DNA of 64,000 bases from Chondrus crispus (Eukaryota > Rhodophyta > Florideophyceae > Gigartinales > Gigartinaceae), in NCBI RefSeq assembly GCF_000350225.1, contig NW_005179101.1, forward strand, positions 182,293 through 246,292. The letters run 5' to 3'. Below the pieces are notes generated by a model. That model ran no database searches. It was not told the DNA's origin and saw nothing but the letters and a program-made list of their open reading frames with translations. A program made the position numbers and the translations under genes. Of this stretch, positions 1 through 10,028 are shown piece by piece. Position 1 is the first letter of the stretch. Each line of letters begins with the position of its first letter.

Positions 1-902
1 AGTAAACGAAATGGCCTGTTAGGCTCAACCTGAACGACACCATTCGTGCACGTCAGCCCGTACCTTTCGTACAACGACGAGTACGGCTGAACCACAACCA
101 AGCCCGCCCTCTTCGAGGTGCATTCCACGACGCGTTGCGTCCCTGGCTCGATAGTCGTGGCTCTTGCCACTTTTATCTTAGGGGAAATTCGCTCCACCTT
201 TCCCTCATTCTCGTCCTCGCCCGGGACGAGATTCTTCTTCCCTTTTCTCGTCAAGAACCGCCTAACTATCGCAACCTCCGAGAAATCCGCCAACTCAACC
301 GTTTTCTTCCTTAGATAAATTGCTTCCACAAACCGGTCACAGTAGTCCGCGCCTAGAATTAGCGGGACTGCTAGGTTTTCGCATACAATAAACTCGGCTG
401 CGGCCACAACTTTTCCAAGCCTCACAGGCGTTCTAATTGTGCCGAGAGTCTGGAGTGGCCTGTTGTTCGCGTCGCCAATGTCTTGGGTCGGTCCGTAGGA
501 CACTAGAGATTCCATTCCAGCTGGGAGTTCCGATTCTCGGACAAGGTTTGGTCCCGCGCCGGTGTCTAAAACAGACAACACCCGGCTCATCAATCCGACT
601 GTTGGTCCAATGTCCGCGTAAACTTTGCAGTTTTTTCGCGCAAGAACCAAAATCTTCTCCGGACACTCCCCTCGCTTAACCCTGTACCAGGGTCTTCGAA
701 CTTCTTCCAGCGGATGATCTCGGGCTCGGCTCAAAATTTTCTTGACTTGAGCTGGCCCTTTGGGCTTATCCACCAACCCAACAACCTCCTCATCGGGGCC
801 TAATTTTTCCCTTAGAGACGGGGAACGGGGCTGAGCCCCGGGCACAGTATGTCGACCCTGTGCCTCTCGCGACTCATGCGAGATCCCCCTCTCTAGTTTT
901 CC
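1..902 (-). CDS. pol: A1 pol, 5' part: aspartic protease and linker to reverse transcriptase
   Basis: The pol frame is open for 300 codons from the GGAAAAC heptamer at 902-896 to the window edge, with no stop, whereas A2 has two stops in the same stretch. It carries the retropepsin motif DTGAGPNLV about 110 codons in, then the family's hydrophobic block LILGADYCDRFVEAIY. The protease would cut the Gag-Pol polyprotein. It lies one frame behind gag and has no start of its own, so it should be made by -1 frameshifting at the gag end. It is the least damaged family A pol seen here, but reverse transcriptase and integrase lie outside the window. Confidence 0.85.
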
Positions 903-3198
903 TGCCGCTGCGGGATCCTTCTCACATCCGACGACGCGGGCCCCGCGGCGGGCTCTCTGAAGGGTTGGTTCGACCTCGGCGTTGAAGCACTCGGCGTGCT
1001 CGCCGTCTGTGAATGGAAGCAGTTCTTGACCTTCAGATAACTCGTCGATGATATCCCTAACCTCTCCATCGGAGACAACGCCTCATAATTATCCAAAACT
1101 CGGTGGATTTCCCGGAGGGAAAGAATGCACGTTGGCGCGGCGTGCCCCTTTTCATAGCAATGATAGCACACCAGACCGTGCGTCTGGACGGGATACGGCG
1201 TCCTAGGTCCTCCACGGGCCGGCGGCCTTCCTTGGCGTTGCGGCCTTCCCATCCAGCCTGGCCTTCGAAACGTCGTACCCTTGTCTTCCATCGGAATGCG
1301 CGGCGCTGGCGTGGGGTCGCGCCCCCGAAACATCATCACGGGATCCGTGGGCTCTGAAAACGACTCCGTCGTGTATGCAGGCGTCGGTAAAGTTGACGAC
1401 CCGCTATCCCCGTAGTCCTCGTGTCCGTAGCCCTCCGATGGCTCAATGAACTCGCCTTCGGCTACTAACGCTCCTTCGTAGTGATTTTCGCTACTTCCAT
1501 GCGCACCGCGCTCATCGGACGCGGAAATGGACTCGGCTAAATGGACGGCGGCGTGACTTTTACAACCGGGATAAGAAGCCCTCGGATCTTACCCGCCCTA
1601 ATTGGTGACGGCGTCTGAATCGTGACCTTCTTGGTCTTCTTGTCCTTAGCGCGGCTCGCCGAGCCATGCGCCTTGGCGTAATTAACTAGTCTCAAAAACG
1701 AAACGTCCCCGTTGTCTTGTCGGTATTGAGATAACATCGGCTTGATATTCGAATCGAGTCCTTCAATAAACATCGTCATTTGTTCTTCCATCGAATATAC
1801 GTTTCCACATCGATTGCTTGCGTCCGTCAGACGGATATAAAATTCCATCTCGTCTTCAGACGGTCTTTGCTGAACTTTTCGCAATGCGAGCACGGCTTGA
1901 CGGATCGCCTCGTCGGTTGCGAAACTCCTCAACAACCACTGTACGGCCTCCGGCCAAACGGATACCTTTCCGTGATGGGCCCCGGCCGTCTGAGACACCG
2001 AAGTGTACTGTCTCAAGGCGACGCCACTTAGAAATTCGGGCAACAAGCGGATCGCTTGCCCCTCGTTCATTTCTTGAGTATCGAACTCTTGAACTAATTT
2101 TGCCAAAAAATCCAACACAAGGACCCCGTTCTCACCTGTGAACGTGTTGTCCTTCTTCACCTTAGGCGGAATATCTCTCCTGATTTTTCGCACGGCGGTC
2201 CGCCGGGAACTTGACAAATATGTCTGTGGGTTCCGCAAACGCTACGTTCGGTACGAAAGTAATTTCTTGAAGAGGTAGTTGGTCGGATTCAGCTCCTCCA
2301 ACTCCTCCCATCGCGGCCCGCGCTGCGTTGCGACATCTTCGGGCTCCGCGTCCTTTTCTCTCCGCGAGGCGGACGAAGTGACTCCGCCTCGTCTGGAGGA
2401 AATTTTCTTGCTTGACGAAATTCCGTTTCCTTCTTCTGAACGGCGTTCGGAATGGCCCGAATGGTTCGACGAACCGCCGTTACCATCTTCGGAGGGACCA
2501 AGCGACTCCGACTGTGAGTCGCGGTTCTCCGGATCGTCACTACAGTGACCCTTGCTTGTACGTCGCTTGTCCTTCTTCGAGGGCTTCGACTTGGAACTCC
2601 GCTGCCGAGCGGGCTTGTCCTTCTTCGACCGACGGTCGCCCTCTCTACCCGAAGGGAGCGGCTCGTCGTTCGATCCTTGCGGAGCTTGATCCGCGGCCTG
2701 CTCAAGGTCCTTGAGACGTTGCGCGGCGCGATCGAATCGGTCATCGATGCTTGTTCTAAATTTTCCTAAGGACTCCAAGGCTTGATTAGCGTCGCGCCTC
2801 GCGTCCTTGACTGAAATTTTCAACGAGGCTAGGACCTCCGGCTCCAGACCGTCGATCGCCTCACCTCGCTCCTTCTCGACGAGATCCACTCGAGCCGACA
2901 GCTCTCCCAAAACGGTGTGGAACTCGGATGCTTGCAACTCCAGTTGCTTCCGGACGAGGGCTAATTCAGCCTCGAGATTTTTCGTCATCTCTTGGCGAAT
3001 TTCCTCGCCCATCTTCTCGAACCTGTAGGATAGATTATCCTTGTCGGCTTCAATCCCCGTCGGGGATTCTTGACCTTCAGGATCCGTGGCCGTATTGGCC
3101 TGGCTTCGGGTGCGAGGACCTCGCGGGATCCTCGACGCCCTTGCCGATCCGCTCCTACTCGCCCTGGGACCGACGTCCCCGGGTGCGCTTGTCGACAT
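893..3198 (-). pseudogene. gag: A1 gag (structural polyprotein), one stop and one frameshift
   Basis: The ATG at 3198-3196 opens the same MSTSAPGDVGP amino end as A2; the open frame upstream of it is leader sequence. In order: an Arg/Ser/Pro-rich end, a coiled coil (about residues 50-140), a Lys/Ser/Asp-rich linker, a capsid-like helical block, and a CCHC zinc knuckle CYHCYEKGHAAPTC for RNA binding. TAG at 2244-2242 splits the frame after LLSYRT at exactly the place where A2 also has TAG and A3 has TAC. A one-base deletion near 1585 shifts the frame before the knuckle region, which is then open to the natural TAG at 895-893. A polypyrimidine tract ending in TGTAG precedes the start and could be a splice acceptor. 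Confidence 0.85.
896..902 (-). promoter_or_regulatory. Putative -1 ribosomal frameshift site, GGAAAAC
   Basis: The heptamer GGAAAAC directly abuts the gag stop TAG. Pol continues without a break in the -1 frame. The same heptamer followed by TAG or TAA is present at the gag end of A2 and A3. The pattern resembles the GGAUUUU type of viral slippery site more than the strict X-XXY-YYZ form, because the first codon re-pairs imperfectly. Confidence 0.5.
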
Positions 3199-3343
3199 CG
3201 CTCGTACGAGCGAACCTACACAAAAAAATGTACAAACAAAAAAATAAAAAGAAAGGGACTCCGTTACCCAGACCACTTTCGTAGTACAACTCAAGGTCAA
3301 ATTTGTCGTAGACAAAATTCTAGGTCGGGTTTGCTGTAGACAA

Positions 3344-3361
3344 TTCTAGGTCGGGAGACCA
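3344..3361 (-). other. Primer-binding site of A1
   Basis: TGGTCTCCCGACCTAGAA begins four bases after the 5' LTR end (spacer AAAG) and starts with TGG, complementary to a tRNA CCA end. The same 18 bases occur in A2, A3 and B2. I cannot name the tRNA. A second, partial copy (CCCGACCTAGAA) follows within about 30 bases. Confidence 0.8.
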
Positions 3362-3365
3362 CTTT

Positions 3366-4412
3366 TGTAGTGCAATGTGCCTGGCAGGCCGCGAACACAG
3401 TCCGACGGTCAAACAAAAAGAAGAAAACAACAACAGCAACAACAACAACTGCCGATGGCACGCGCTACGGAGCGTTCGAGACTCCCTTTCCCCTTGTGTG
3501 GGCTTGCGGCCCACGGTAGCTCAACTCCGACGGGGGGGTAAGGAAAGATGCCCGGCCCGGGAGGAAAATGGTGGTATAGACTTGTGAAGACTTGAGCGCT
3601 CGGCGAGTGCGGGTTGGGCTTATCTACGAGGATGTAACCGCGGTTCGCTGGGTTGTAAGGCCAATGCTCGACGAGCCTCTTCAGCACCTTGGGTATAATT
3701 CAAGGTCTTCGACGGGGGCTTGTTCAGCACTACCCGACGGGATCGTAATTGTGTAGCAGCGCTACTACCGACGTGTTGCCCGATGGCTAGAAACACCCTC
3801 ACCAGCGCGATCGCAATCGCGGTAGGTGGTACCAACTCTGTCTTATACAGTAAGACCTTCGACGGAGGCGTCGTCACAACAGCCTTCCGACGGAACTTGA
3901 AACAGTAGCAGCGCTACACGACGTGTTGCCCGATGGCTAGAACACCTACACCGGATCGGTCGCAACCGACTCCAATGGAACCAACACAATTAAGGGAAAG
4001 ATAGAAATAGAAGTAGAGGAATGAATAGGGAAATAAAGGGAAAAGAGAAGGGAACCCCCGAGCGCAAAGGATGCCGTCGGCTTAGGTAAAAGGGAGCGTC
4101 TTGGTAGAGACGGACTTCGACCAAGGCGACATTCAACTCTGGCAACTCGGGTTACCTTTACTGAATTGGTCGTCAGAGGGCTAAGGTATATATCGCCGCA
4201 CCGGAGCCACTACAGTAGCTCGCGGCGCTAGATCCTAGATCTAATCTAATGTCAGCAAAATTAATGCTAACTAATTAACTAAATAAAATAAAATAATTAA
4301 AAATTAAAACTGTGCAATTATTCACACGTGTGTCCCCCAACCCGGACCACTTTTCATATCCAAATATTTTCCTTTCTTTTCACCCTCCTTTTCAGGTGCG
4401 TATTGCACTACA
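3366..4412 (-). repeat. 5' LTR of A1 (1,047 bp)
   Basis: The LTR ends in perfect 11-bp inverted repeats, TGTAGTGCAAT and ATTGCACTACA. It aligns with the A2 and A3 LTRs. On the minus strand a TATATA element (4192-4187) lies about 220 bp from the LTR start and would serve the genomic promoter. Imperfect internal repeats containing GTAGCGCTGCTAC-like cores fill the later part, as in the other family A LTRs. Confidence 0.93.
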
Positions 4413-7266
4413 GGCAGGAGGCACGGTAAGCCCCTACAAAAAGGAGCCCAAAAATCCACCGATGGATTGGGAAAAAGAGGTCGACTTGTCATACATCGAC
4501 AATGACAAGCTCCGTGGCCACGTACTCGACATGCTCCGTAAGAACTCGAGTCTGTGGAGCGGTGCGCTCGGAACGATCCGAGCCACGGAGCACCGCATCA
4601 CTCTCGAACCGGGAACGAAACCGATTCGTTCTATGCCCTATCGGAAGGGTTCCACCTTGCGCGATATGGTTGCCAAGGAGGTCAAAAAAATGCTGAACGC
4701 AGGGGTTATCGAACCCGCTAGCACGGAGTGGGCGTCCCCGATGGTGCTCGTACCGAACAAAGACGGCTCTCTTCGGTTTTTCGTTGACCGCAGGCGTCTC
4801 AACACAAAGACGGCAGCGCATTCGTATCCGCCGCCCCGGATGGACGACTGCATCGACTCGTTAGGAGATGCAGCCGTCTTCACGACATTAGACTGCAATT
4901 CGGGTTATTGGCAGACCCCCGTCGCTCGGGAAGACCGGGATAAGACCACGTTTTTGACGCACATGGGCACGTTTCGCCATTTGCGCATGCCGTTCTGACT
5001 AAAAAGGGCACCGGCCACCTTCCAACGTGCATTGGATATTATCCTTTCCGGAGTCCGCTGGCAAATATGCCTCGTCTATCTCGATGACGTCATAGTGTTC
5101 TCGCGTACGCACGCGGAACACGCGAAGCATCTCGACAGTGTCTTGAGCTTGCTAGGGAGTGCCGCCATCTCCCTCAAGCTCAAGAAGTGTAGCTTCTATC
5201 AACCGAAGGTACACTACCAGGGGCATTTCATCTCCCCAGGTAAGTTGAGCGTGGCCGATACGGCGGCCGACCCTTTCCGGCCGTTCAAGTTCCCGAGGAC
5301 GCTGAGCAGGTGCGCTCGTTCCTCGGGGCGTGTAACTTATATCGCCGCTTCGTTAAGGGCTTCTCGAAAATAGCCCGTCCGCTGACGGATGTGACGCGCA
5401 AGGATTCGGATCCTGACTTCTATAATCCTACCGAGGATCAAATCCAGGCGATCGAGAACCTTAAAGAGTGCATGATCGCTCCGCCGATCCTCGCGTGGCC
5501 TCGGCATGGACGACCGTACATGATCGACAGCGACGCGAGCGCCTACAAACTAGGCTGCACGCTGCTCCAAGAGCACGACCAGCCAAACGATTGGCGCCCC
5601 GTTGGGTATTAGTCTTACTCGCTGAACGACAGCGAACGAAACTACAGCCCTACCGAGCGCGAATGCTTCGCCGTAGTGTGGGCCGTCCGCACACTACGGC
5701 CGTACGTTGAGGGCACGAAGTTCACCGTCCGAACGGATCACGACGCCTTGAGGTGGCTCATGTCCCTCACCAAGAGTTTCGGAAGACTCACCCGGCGGCG
5801 GCTACGTCTGGCTGAATACGACTTCACCATTCAGTACCGCCCCGGGCGCGTGCACCAGGTATCGGACGCCCTGTCACGCCTCGTGTCGCTGAGAGTCGGC
5901 GACAACCCCGGCCCCACCGTCGAGGTGGATGAAGACACTCCCTCCTTCGACGCGGGCACGGCCGATCGAGACTTGTCGAATGAGCTCGCCGGCCACGTCT
6001 GCACCGTGAGCTGCGACCAGGAGGTCAAGCACGTTTTTGCGACGACACGGAACCAAGCCAATTCAAGAAGAAGGTCGCGCGCTCGAGCGGGCCACGAGCC
6101 GAGGGCCGACGACGAAGCCCCCGCTGTCCAAGGGCCCAGTTCCTTCTGGGAGGAGAATGACGAATTCGACGCCACCGACATTGAGCGCGCCGCAGACCAC
6201 GAGGCGGGCGCGCCCGACTCTTCGGTCGCCCCTTCGCAGGACGACCTTCCGGATCCTCTCACGATAGAAGAGATAGCTGAGGAGCAACGCGTGGACGACT
6301 TCTGCCAAACCGTTTTGCCACGATAGTCAGAGTCCCGGGACTCCGCGTTCTCCGAGGACCACTAGGGGGTGCTCAAGCGGAGACACCCCTTAGACCCTGC
6401 TATCGAGCAGGTGTTGGTACCTCGGACGCTCCGCGCTAGGCTCCTTCGCCTGTGCCACAACCCGGTCATCGCGGGGCACCCGGGCCAGAACCGTATGTCT
6501 TACGGGCTCCTTCGCGAGTACTACTGGCCCCATCTGGCCACAGATGTTGCCGCGACGGTGCGAGGTTGCCTAACCTGCGCGATGAACTGGGTCAAGCTGA
6601 GGAAACATCTCAGCCGATTGAGAATGTTTCCAGCTATGAGGCCCCTCGAGAGCCTGACCATCGAAATCTTAGGGCCGCTCCCCAAGACGAAGACAGGAAA
6701 ACGGTTCCTGCGCGTGATTACGGATCGCTTTAGCAAGCTGACGAAAGTCGTTGCGCTCCGCACGATAACCGCGTACACCGTCGCAGTTGCGTTCTGCGAA
6801 TGGTGGGTATTTAATTACGGCGTTCCGCGCACGTTGCTGTCGAACAACGGCCCTCAGATTAATGCCAAGTTCTTCCACAGCACGTCCCGTGTTCTGGGGA
6901 TAACGAATATGTAGACATCGGCGTACCATCCCCAGACGAACGGGCAAGTCGAGCGATACAACCGAACGATCGCTTCGATGCTACGCAACTACGTAGGCGA
7001 GCATCAAGATGACTGGGACGTGTACGTGGGGCCGCTTACGTATGCGTATAACTCCCACTTACACCGCACCACCGGCACGACGCCGTTCGAGCTCGTGCTC
7101 AGCAGGCCACCGCCGGAGTTCTTGCTTCGACGAGCCGACGGTGACGCGCCCGTTGCTGAAAGGGGGAACGAACGCGCCGAGTTCCTGAAGACCTGGGACT
7201 AGACAATCCAGAAGGCCTACGAGAGCCTGCGTCTGACGCAGGCTCGCTACAAACGCGACTTCGATA
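4413..7266 (+). mobile_element. Ty3/gypsy family B, copy B1 (pol fragment)
   Basis: Only pol survives: it begins in the protease-RT linker, where A1 is inserted, and the match to B2/B3 stops abruptly after the integrase tail at about 7266, before the chromodomain. No B-type LTR was recognised on either side. It is the most decayed element in the window and predates A1. Confidence 0.85.
4413..7266 (+). pseudogene. pol: B1 pol remnant: RT, RNase H and integrase with many stops
   Basis: Homology to B3 pol runs from the segment DWEKEVDLSYIDNDK through RT (YLDDVIVF), RNase H (DSDASAY, ERECFAVVWAV, RTDHDALRWL), the integrase zinc finger (HNPVIAGHPG, CLTCAM) and the integrase core. Stops occur at TGA 4996-4998, TAG 5610-5612, TAG 6324-6326, TAG 6363-6365, TAG 6912-6914 and TAG 7200-7202, and a one-base deletion near 5306 shifts the frame. 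Key residues are lost: the RT motif FCVDYRRLN reads FFVDRRRLN, and the integrase DNGPQF reads NNGPQI. The frame otherwise stays open between stops, so this is an old full-length copy that decayed by point mutation rather than rearrangement. Confidence 0.9.
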
Positions 7267-8602
7267 GGGGACGTGAACGCCCCAGGAAGGCCCCCCTCGA
7301 ACGTGTGGCGGCAGCGTCAAGTCGCGCCGGGTGGGGCGCAGGAGCGAGCGGATCGCACAAAACAATGCGCGAGGAGCATGGGTTGGCGTACGCATGCTTG
7401 GAGTGCGGACAGAGGGAAGACGGGGAGGGAGCGACCCAGTCACGAGTGGAATATGCGGATCGAATACGAGCCCCGTCTCTACTGTCAGCCCGCAATCTAC
7501 TGACAGCATACGATACCCCCCATACCGTCCTTTGGACAAACCGCCACCACCAGCCCCGAAGGGTTGAAAATTAGAAGAAATTGTTGAGGGGCAGTAATTA
7601 CACCGGGACGCAACTCGGCACGTGCGGACAGGCGTCGCACGCGTTACATGCAATTGGCGACAGGACAAAGATGCGTGCGTTGTGTCCGACACCTGGCGAT
7701 AACCGCCTGAGGGGTGAGGTAGTACCGAGCCACGAGGTCCCGCGCGGGTCTTCCCGCTGTTCGAGATGACCATTCCGCGCACGAACGGAAAGAGGGGTCG
7801 AGCAATCGGCGTGCGGCGGGGTGTCCCCAGCCCTCGAAAACACGGCAGCTACAGCGTCGGGCGGTGATGCCAATCGCGGCGACCGCGCCGTACAGTGGCG
7901 AAAGAACGCCAGGAGCGACGATTCACGCCGCGCTACTCACCCTTCTTTTCCCCTCCCGCGTCCTTTGCGTAGGGACAACGGAGTCGCCGTCGTCACCCAC
8001 CAAGTGAGCCAAACTCTCGTCTAGGGTCGCTTGAGGGCCGCAGCGCCGAGGACATGGCGTCCTCAAGACCGACACTCGCCGTCGCCGTCGACGGTCAAGG
8101 GAGACGAATCGGATCTTATTACTACGACGAACCGGGCAAACCGCCTCAGCCCGGACGGGATCGTTACCACGTGGCACGGCGAAGGTAGCGCCCGCGCCGC
8201 CCACAGCCGCCGAGGTGGCATAGTGACTTATGGCTCCCGCGTGACCGCGGCACTCTCGGCCGACGCGACAGGCACCTAAGGACAGGGCGTAGGTCCTCCA
8301 GCGTATACGACGCGGAGGAGAGGACCAAATCGCCGCCAGCAACCGAACGGCAAGGTCACGGCGAGGCAGCGCAGAGAGACAGTTTACAGCTCAGAGATAG
8401 ACGGTATCGACCGTCACCGCCCAAGCAGGTGACTGTGCTGTAGAGCACTGACCGCCCCGCATAATTGCGGTGCTGTACTGTAGCACACGCGGATTGCCTC
8501 ACTATCATAAGTGAGATATATACCACGTGTAACCGTATATCCAAACCCCCGCTCGTGTCCGGGTGTAAGCTCCATGGAGCCCTGTCGAAGTACTGACAGT
8601 TC

Positions 8603-8708
8603 TACCCACGTGCACCGGTGTTATCCCTCACGTTAATCGTGCCATTTACCCACGTGTACCCGTGTTATACCTCACGTTTATCCGTGCCATTAACCACTTG
8701 TACCCGTG
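8603..8708. repeat. 44-bp tandem repeat, about 2.4 copies
   Basis: Two 44-base units start at 8603 and 8647, each beginning TACCCACGTG and ending CGTGCCAT, followed by a partial third copy. The units differ by a few substitutions. CACGTG E-box-like cores recur in each. Confidence 0.75.
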
Positions 8709-8812
8709 GCCCACCACCACGTGTCACGGGTGTCGTGCCCCTCTTAATTTAATGAGTATTATTATTATTATATCGCGACGTCGACTCCTATATAGTCGAC
8801 GTCCAACCCTAA

Positions 8813-8817
8813 GTAAA
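8813..8817. repeat. Target-site duplication of A2, left (GTAAA)
   Basis: GTAAA precedes the A2 5' LTR and recurs at 23675-23679 after the 3' LTR, a 5-bp duplication typical of Ty3/gypsy integration. Confidence 0.92.
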
Positions 8818-9859
8818 TGTAGTGCAATAATGGGCTCTACAGGGGGGTGAAAAGGAAGGAAAATATTTGGATTTGGATATGAAAAGTAGTCCGGGTTGGG
8901 GGGGGACACACGTGTGAATAATTGCACAGTTTTAATTTTTAATTATTTTATTTAGTTAATTAGTTGGCTGACACTAGATTAGATCTGGGATCTAGCGCCG
9001 CGAGCTACTGTAGAGGCTCCGGCGGGGCGATATATACCTTAGCCCTCTGACCACCAAGTCAGTAAAGGTAACCCGAGTTGCCAGAGTTGAATGTCGCCTT
9101 GGTCGAAGTCCGTCTCTACCAAGACGCTCCCTTTTACCTAAGCCTACGGCATCCTCTATCGCTCGGGGTTCTCTTTTCTCTTTCTTTTATTTCCCTATCC
9201 TTTTCTATCTCCAATTCTACCTATTTTTCCCTTATCTTGTGTTGGTGCCATCGGCCTCGGTTGCGACCGAACCGGTGTAGGTGTTTCGAGCCATCGGGCG
9301 GCACAGTTGACGTAGCGCTGCTACTGTGACCCATTTTCCGACGGAGACTGTTGCAACGACGTCTCCCTCGAAGGGCTCCGTCGTAGTACGAGCCAGCGTT
9401 GGTACCATCGGTGTCGGTTGCGACGGAACCGGTGTAGGTGTCTCGAGCCAACGGGCGGCACGGTTGACGTAGCGCTGCTACTTTCATTTCATCCCGTCAG
9501 GCTGCGTTGCGACGCCCCCGTCGAAGGCCTTGTCGCGTCACAAGGTGTCGAAGAAGCTCAACGAGCATTGGCCTTACAACCCAGTGGAACCGGGGTATCT
9601 ACGTACGTGCCCCACTCCACACTCGTCGAGCAGATCTCTTCGCAAGTCTCTACCACACCGATCCTGGGCCGGGCTGTTTCTCTGTGCCCCTCCTATCAGG
9701 GATCCGAGCTACTACGAGTCGCAAGCTCGTTTAAACGGAGAAGGGAGAGTCGGACACTCCGTAGCGCTGTGCCATCGGCAGATCTTCTTTTTGCTGTTGT
9801 TGTAGTTTTTGCTGGACCATCGGACCGCGGTCTCTGCCCGACAGGCGCATTGCACTACA
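8818..9859 (+). repeat. 5' LTR of A2 (1,042 bp)
   Basis: Perfect 11-bp inverted ends (TGTAGTGCAAT / ATTGCACTACA). Two copies of an internal block of about 85 bp begin near 9241 and 9400 (GTTGGTGCCATCGG-type start, GTAGCGCTGCTAC-type end). A pyrimidine-rich stretch (about 9165-9235) separates the TATA region from these repeats. Confidence 0.95.
9031..9036 (+). promoter_or_regulatory. TATA-like element of the A2 5' LTR
   Basis: TATATA in the context GGCGATATATACC lies about 214 bp into the LTR. The equivalent is kept in the A2 3' LTR (22845-22850) and in A1, and is mutated to TATGTA and TATTTA in the A3 LTRs. Start-site position is inferred only from the motif. Confidence 0.5.
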
Positions 9860-9863
9860 AAAG

Positions 9864-9881
9864 TGGTCTCCCGACCTAGAA
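9864..9881 (+). other. Primer-binding site of A2
   Basis: TGGTCTCCCGACCTAGAA follows the LTR after the spacer AAAG. A second partial copy, GACCCGACCTAGAAACT, follows at about 9897, the same duplication pattern as in A1. Confidence 0.82.
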
Positions 9882-10028
9882 ACTTTGCCTACTGGAGACC
9901 CGACCTAGAAACTGCGTAAGCTGAAACGAACTACAGGAGTTCTCTCGGCGACGTAAGTTTATTCAGGTGCTGCAGGGTTTTCTATTTTTTTCTTTGTGTT
10001 AAGTTAGATTCTTTTTTTGAAACGAACC

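Larger units (their letters stand above)
1..4412 (-). mobile_element. Ty3/gypsy family A, copy A1 (5' part only)
   Basis: This is the 5' half of a minus-strand LTR retrotransposon: 5' LTR at 3366-4412, primer-binding site at 3344-3361, gag at 3198-893 and pol from 902 to the window edge. The rest of pol, the 3' region and the 3' LTR lie left of the window. Gag and pol match copies A2 and A3 along their whole visible length. The element interrupts the family B pol fragment that resumes at 4413, so it inserted after that copy. The bases GGCAG at 4413-4417 are the expected target duplication; the partner copy is outside the window. Confidence 0.93.
7267..8817. other. Unassigned old repeat stretch between B1 and A2
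   Basis: The open frames here are short, arginine/proline-rich and unsupported. From about 8380 the sequence is dense in short hairpins (for example GCTCCATGGAGC, and a GTGCT/AGCAC stem used twice) and in CACGTG-like boxes, reminiscent of the U3 part of an LTR from another family, but no LTR partner was found. The stretch originally continued at 23680 and then 53609. Confidence 0.5.

Noticed and set aside
5832-6262. Minus-strand ORFs antisense to family A and B pol genes
   Set aside because: Shadow frames; their counterparts in other copies are not conserved beyond what the pol strand requires.
4996-7202. RIP-like or deaminase hypermutation of B1 and A2 pol stops
   Set aside because: Stops arise from mixed changes (C-to-T, G-to-A, G/C-to-other) plus indels, without a consistent dinucleotide context by eye.
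7099-7782. 227-codon minus-strand ORF across the end of B1
   Set aside because: It runs antisense through the recognisable B1 integrase tail, so it is a shadow frame.
9418-9879. ORFs inside the LTRs (about 9418-9879, 23321-23830, 24331-25175 and similar)
   Set aside because: They lie within LTR sequence and change frame or length between paired LTRs; no coding constraint is visible.
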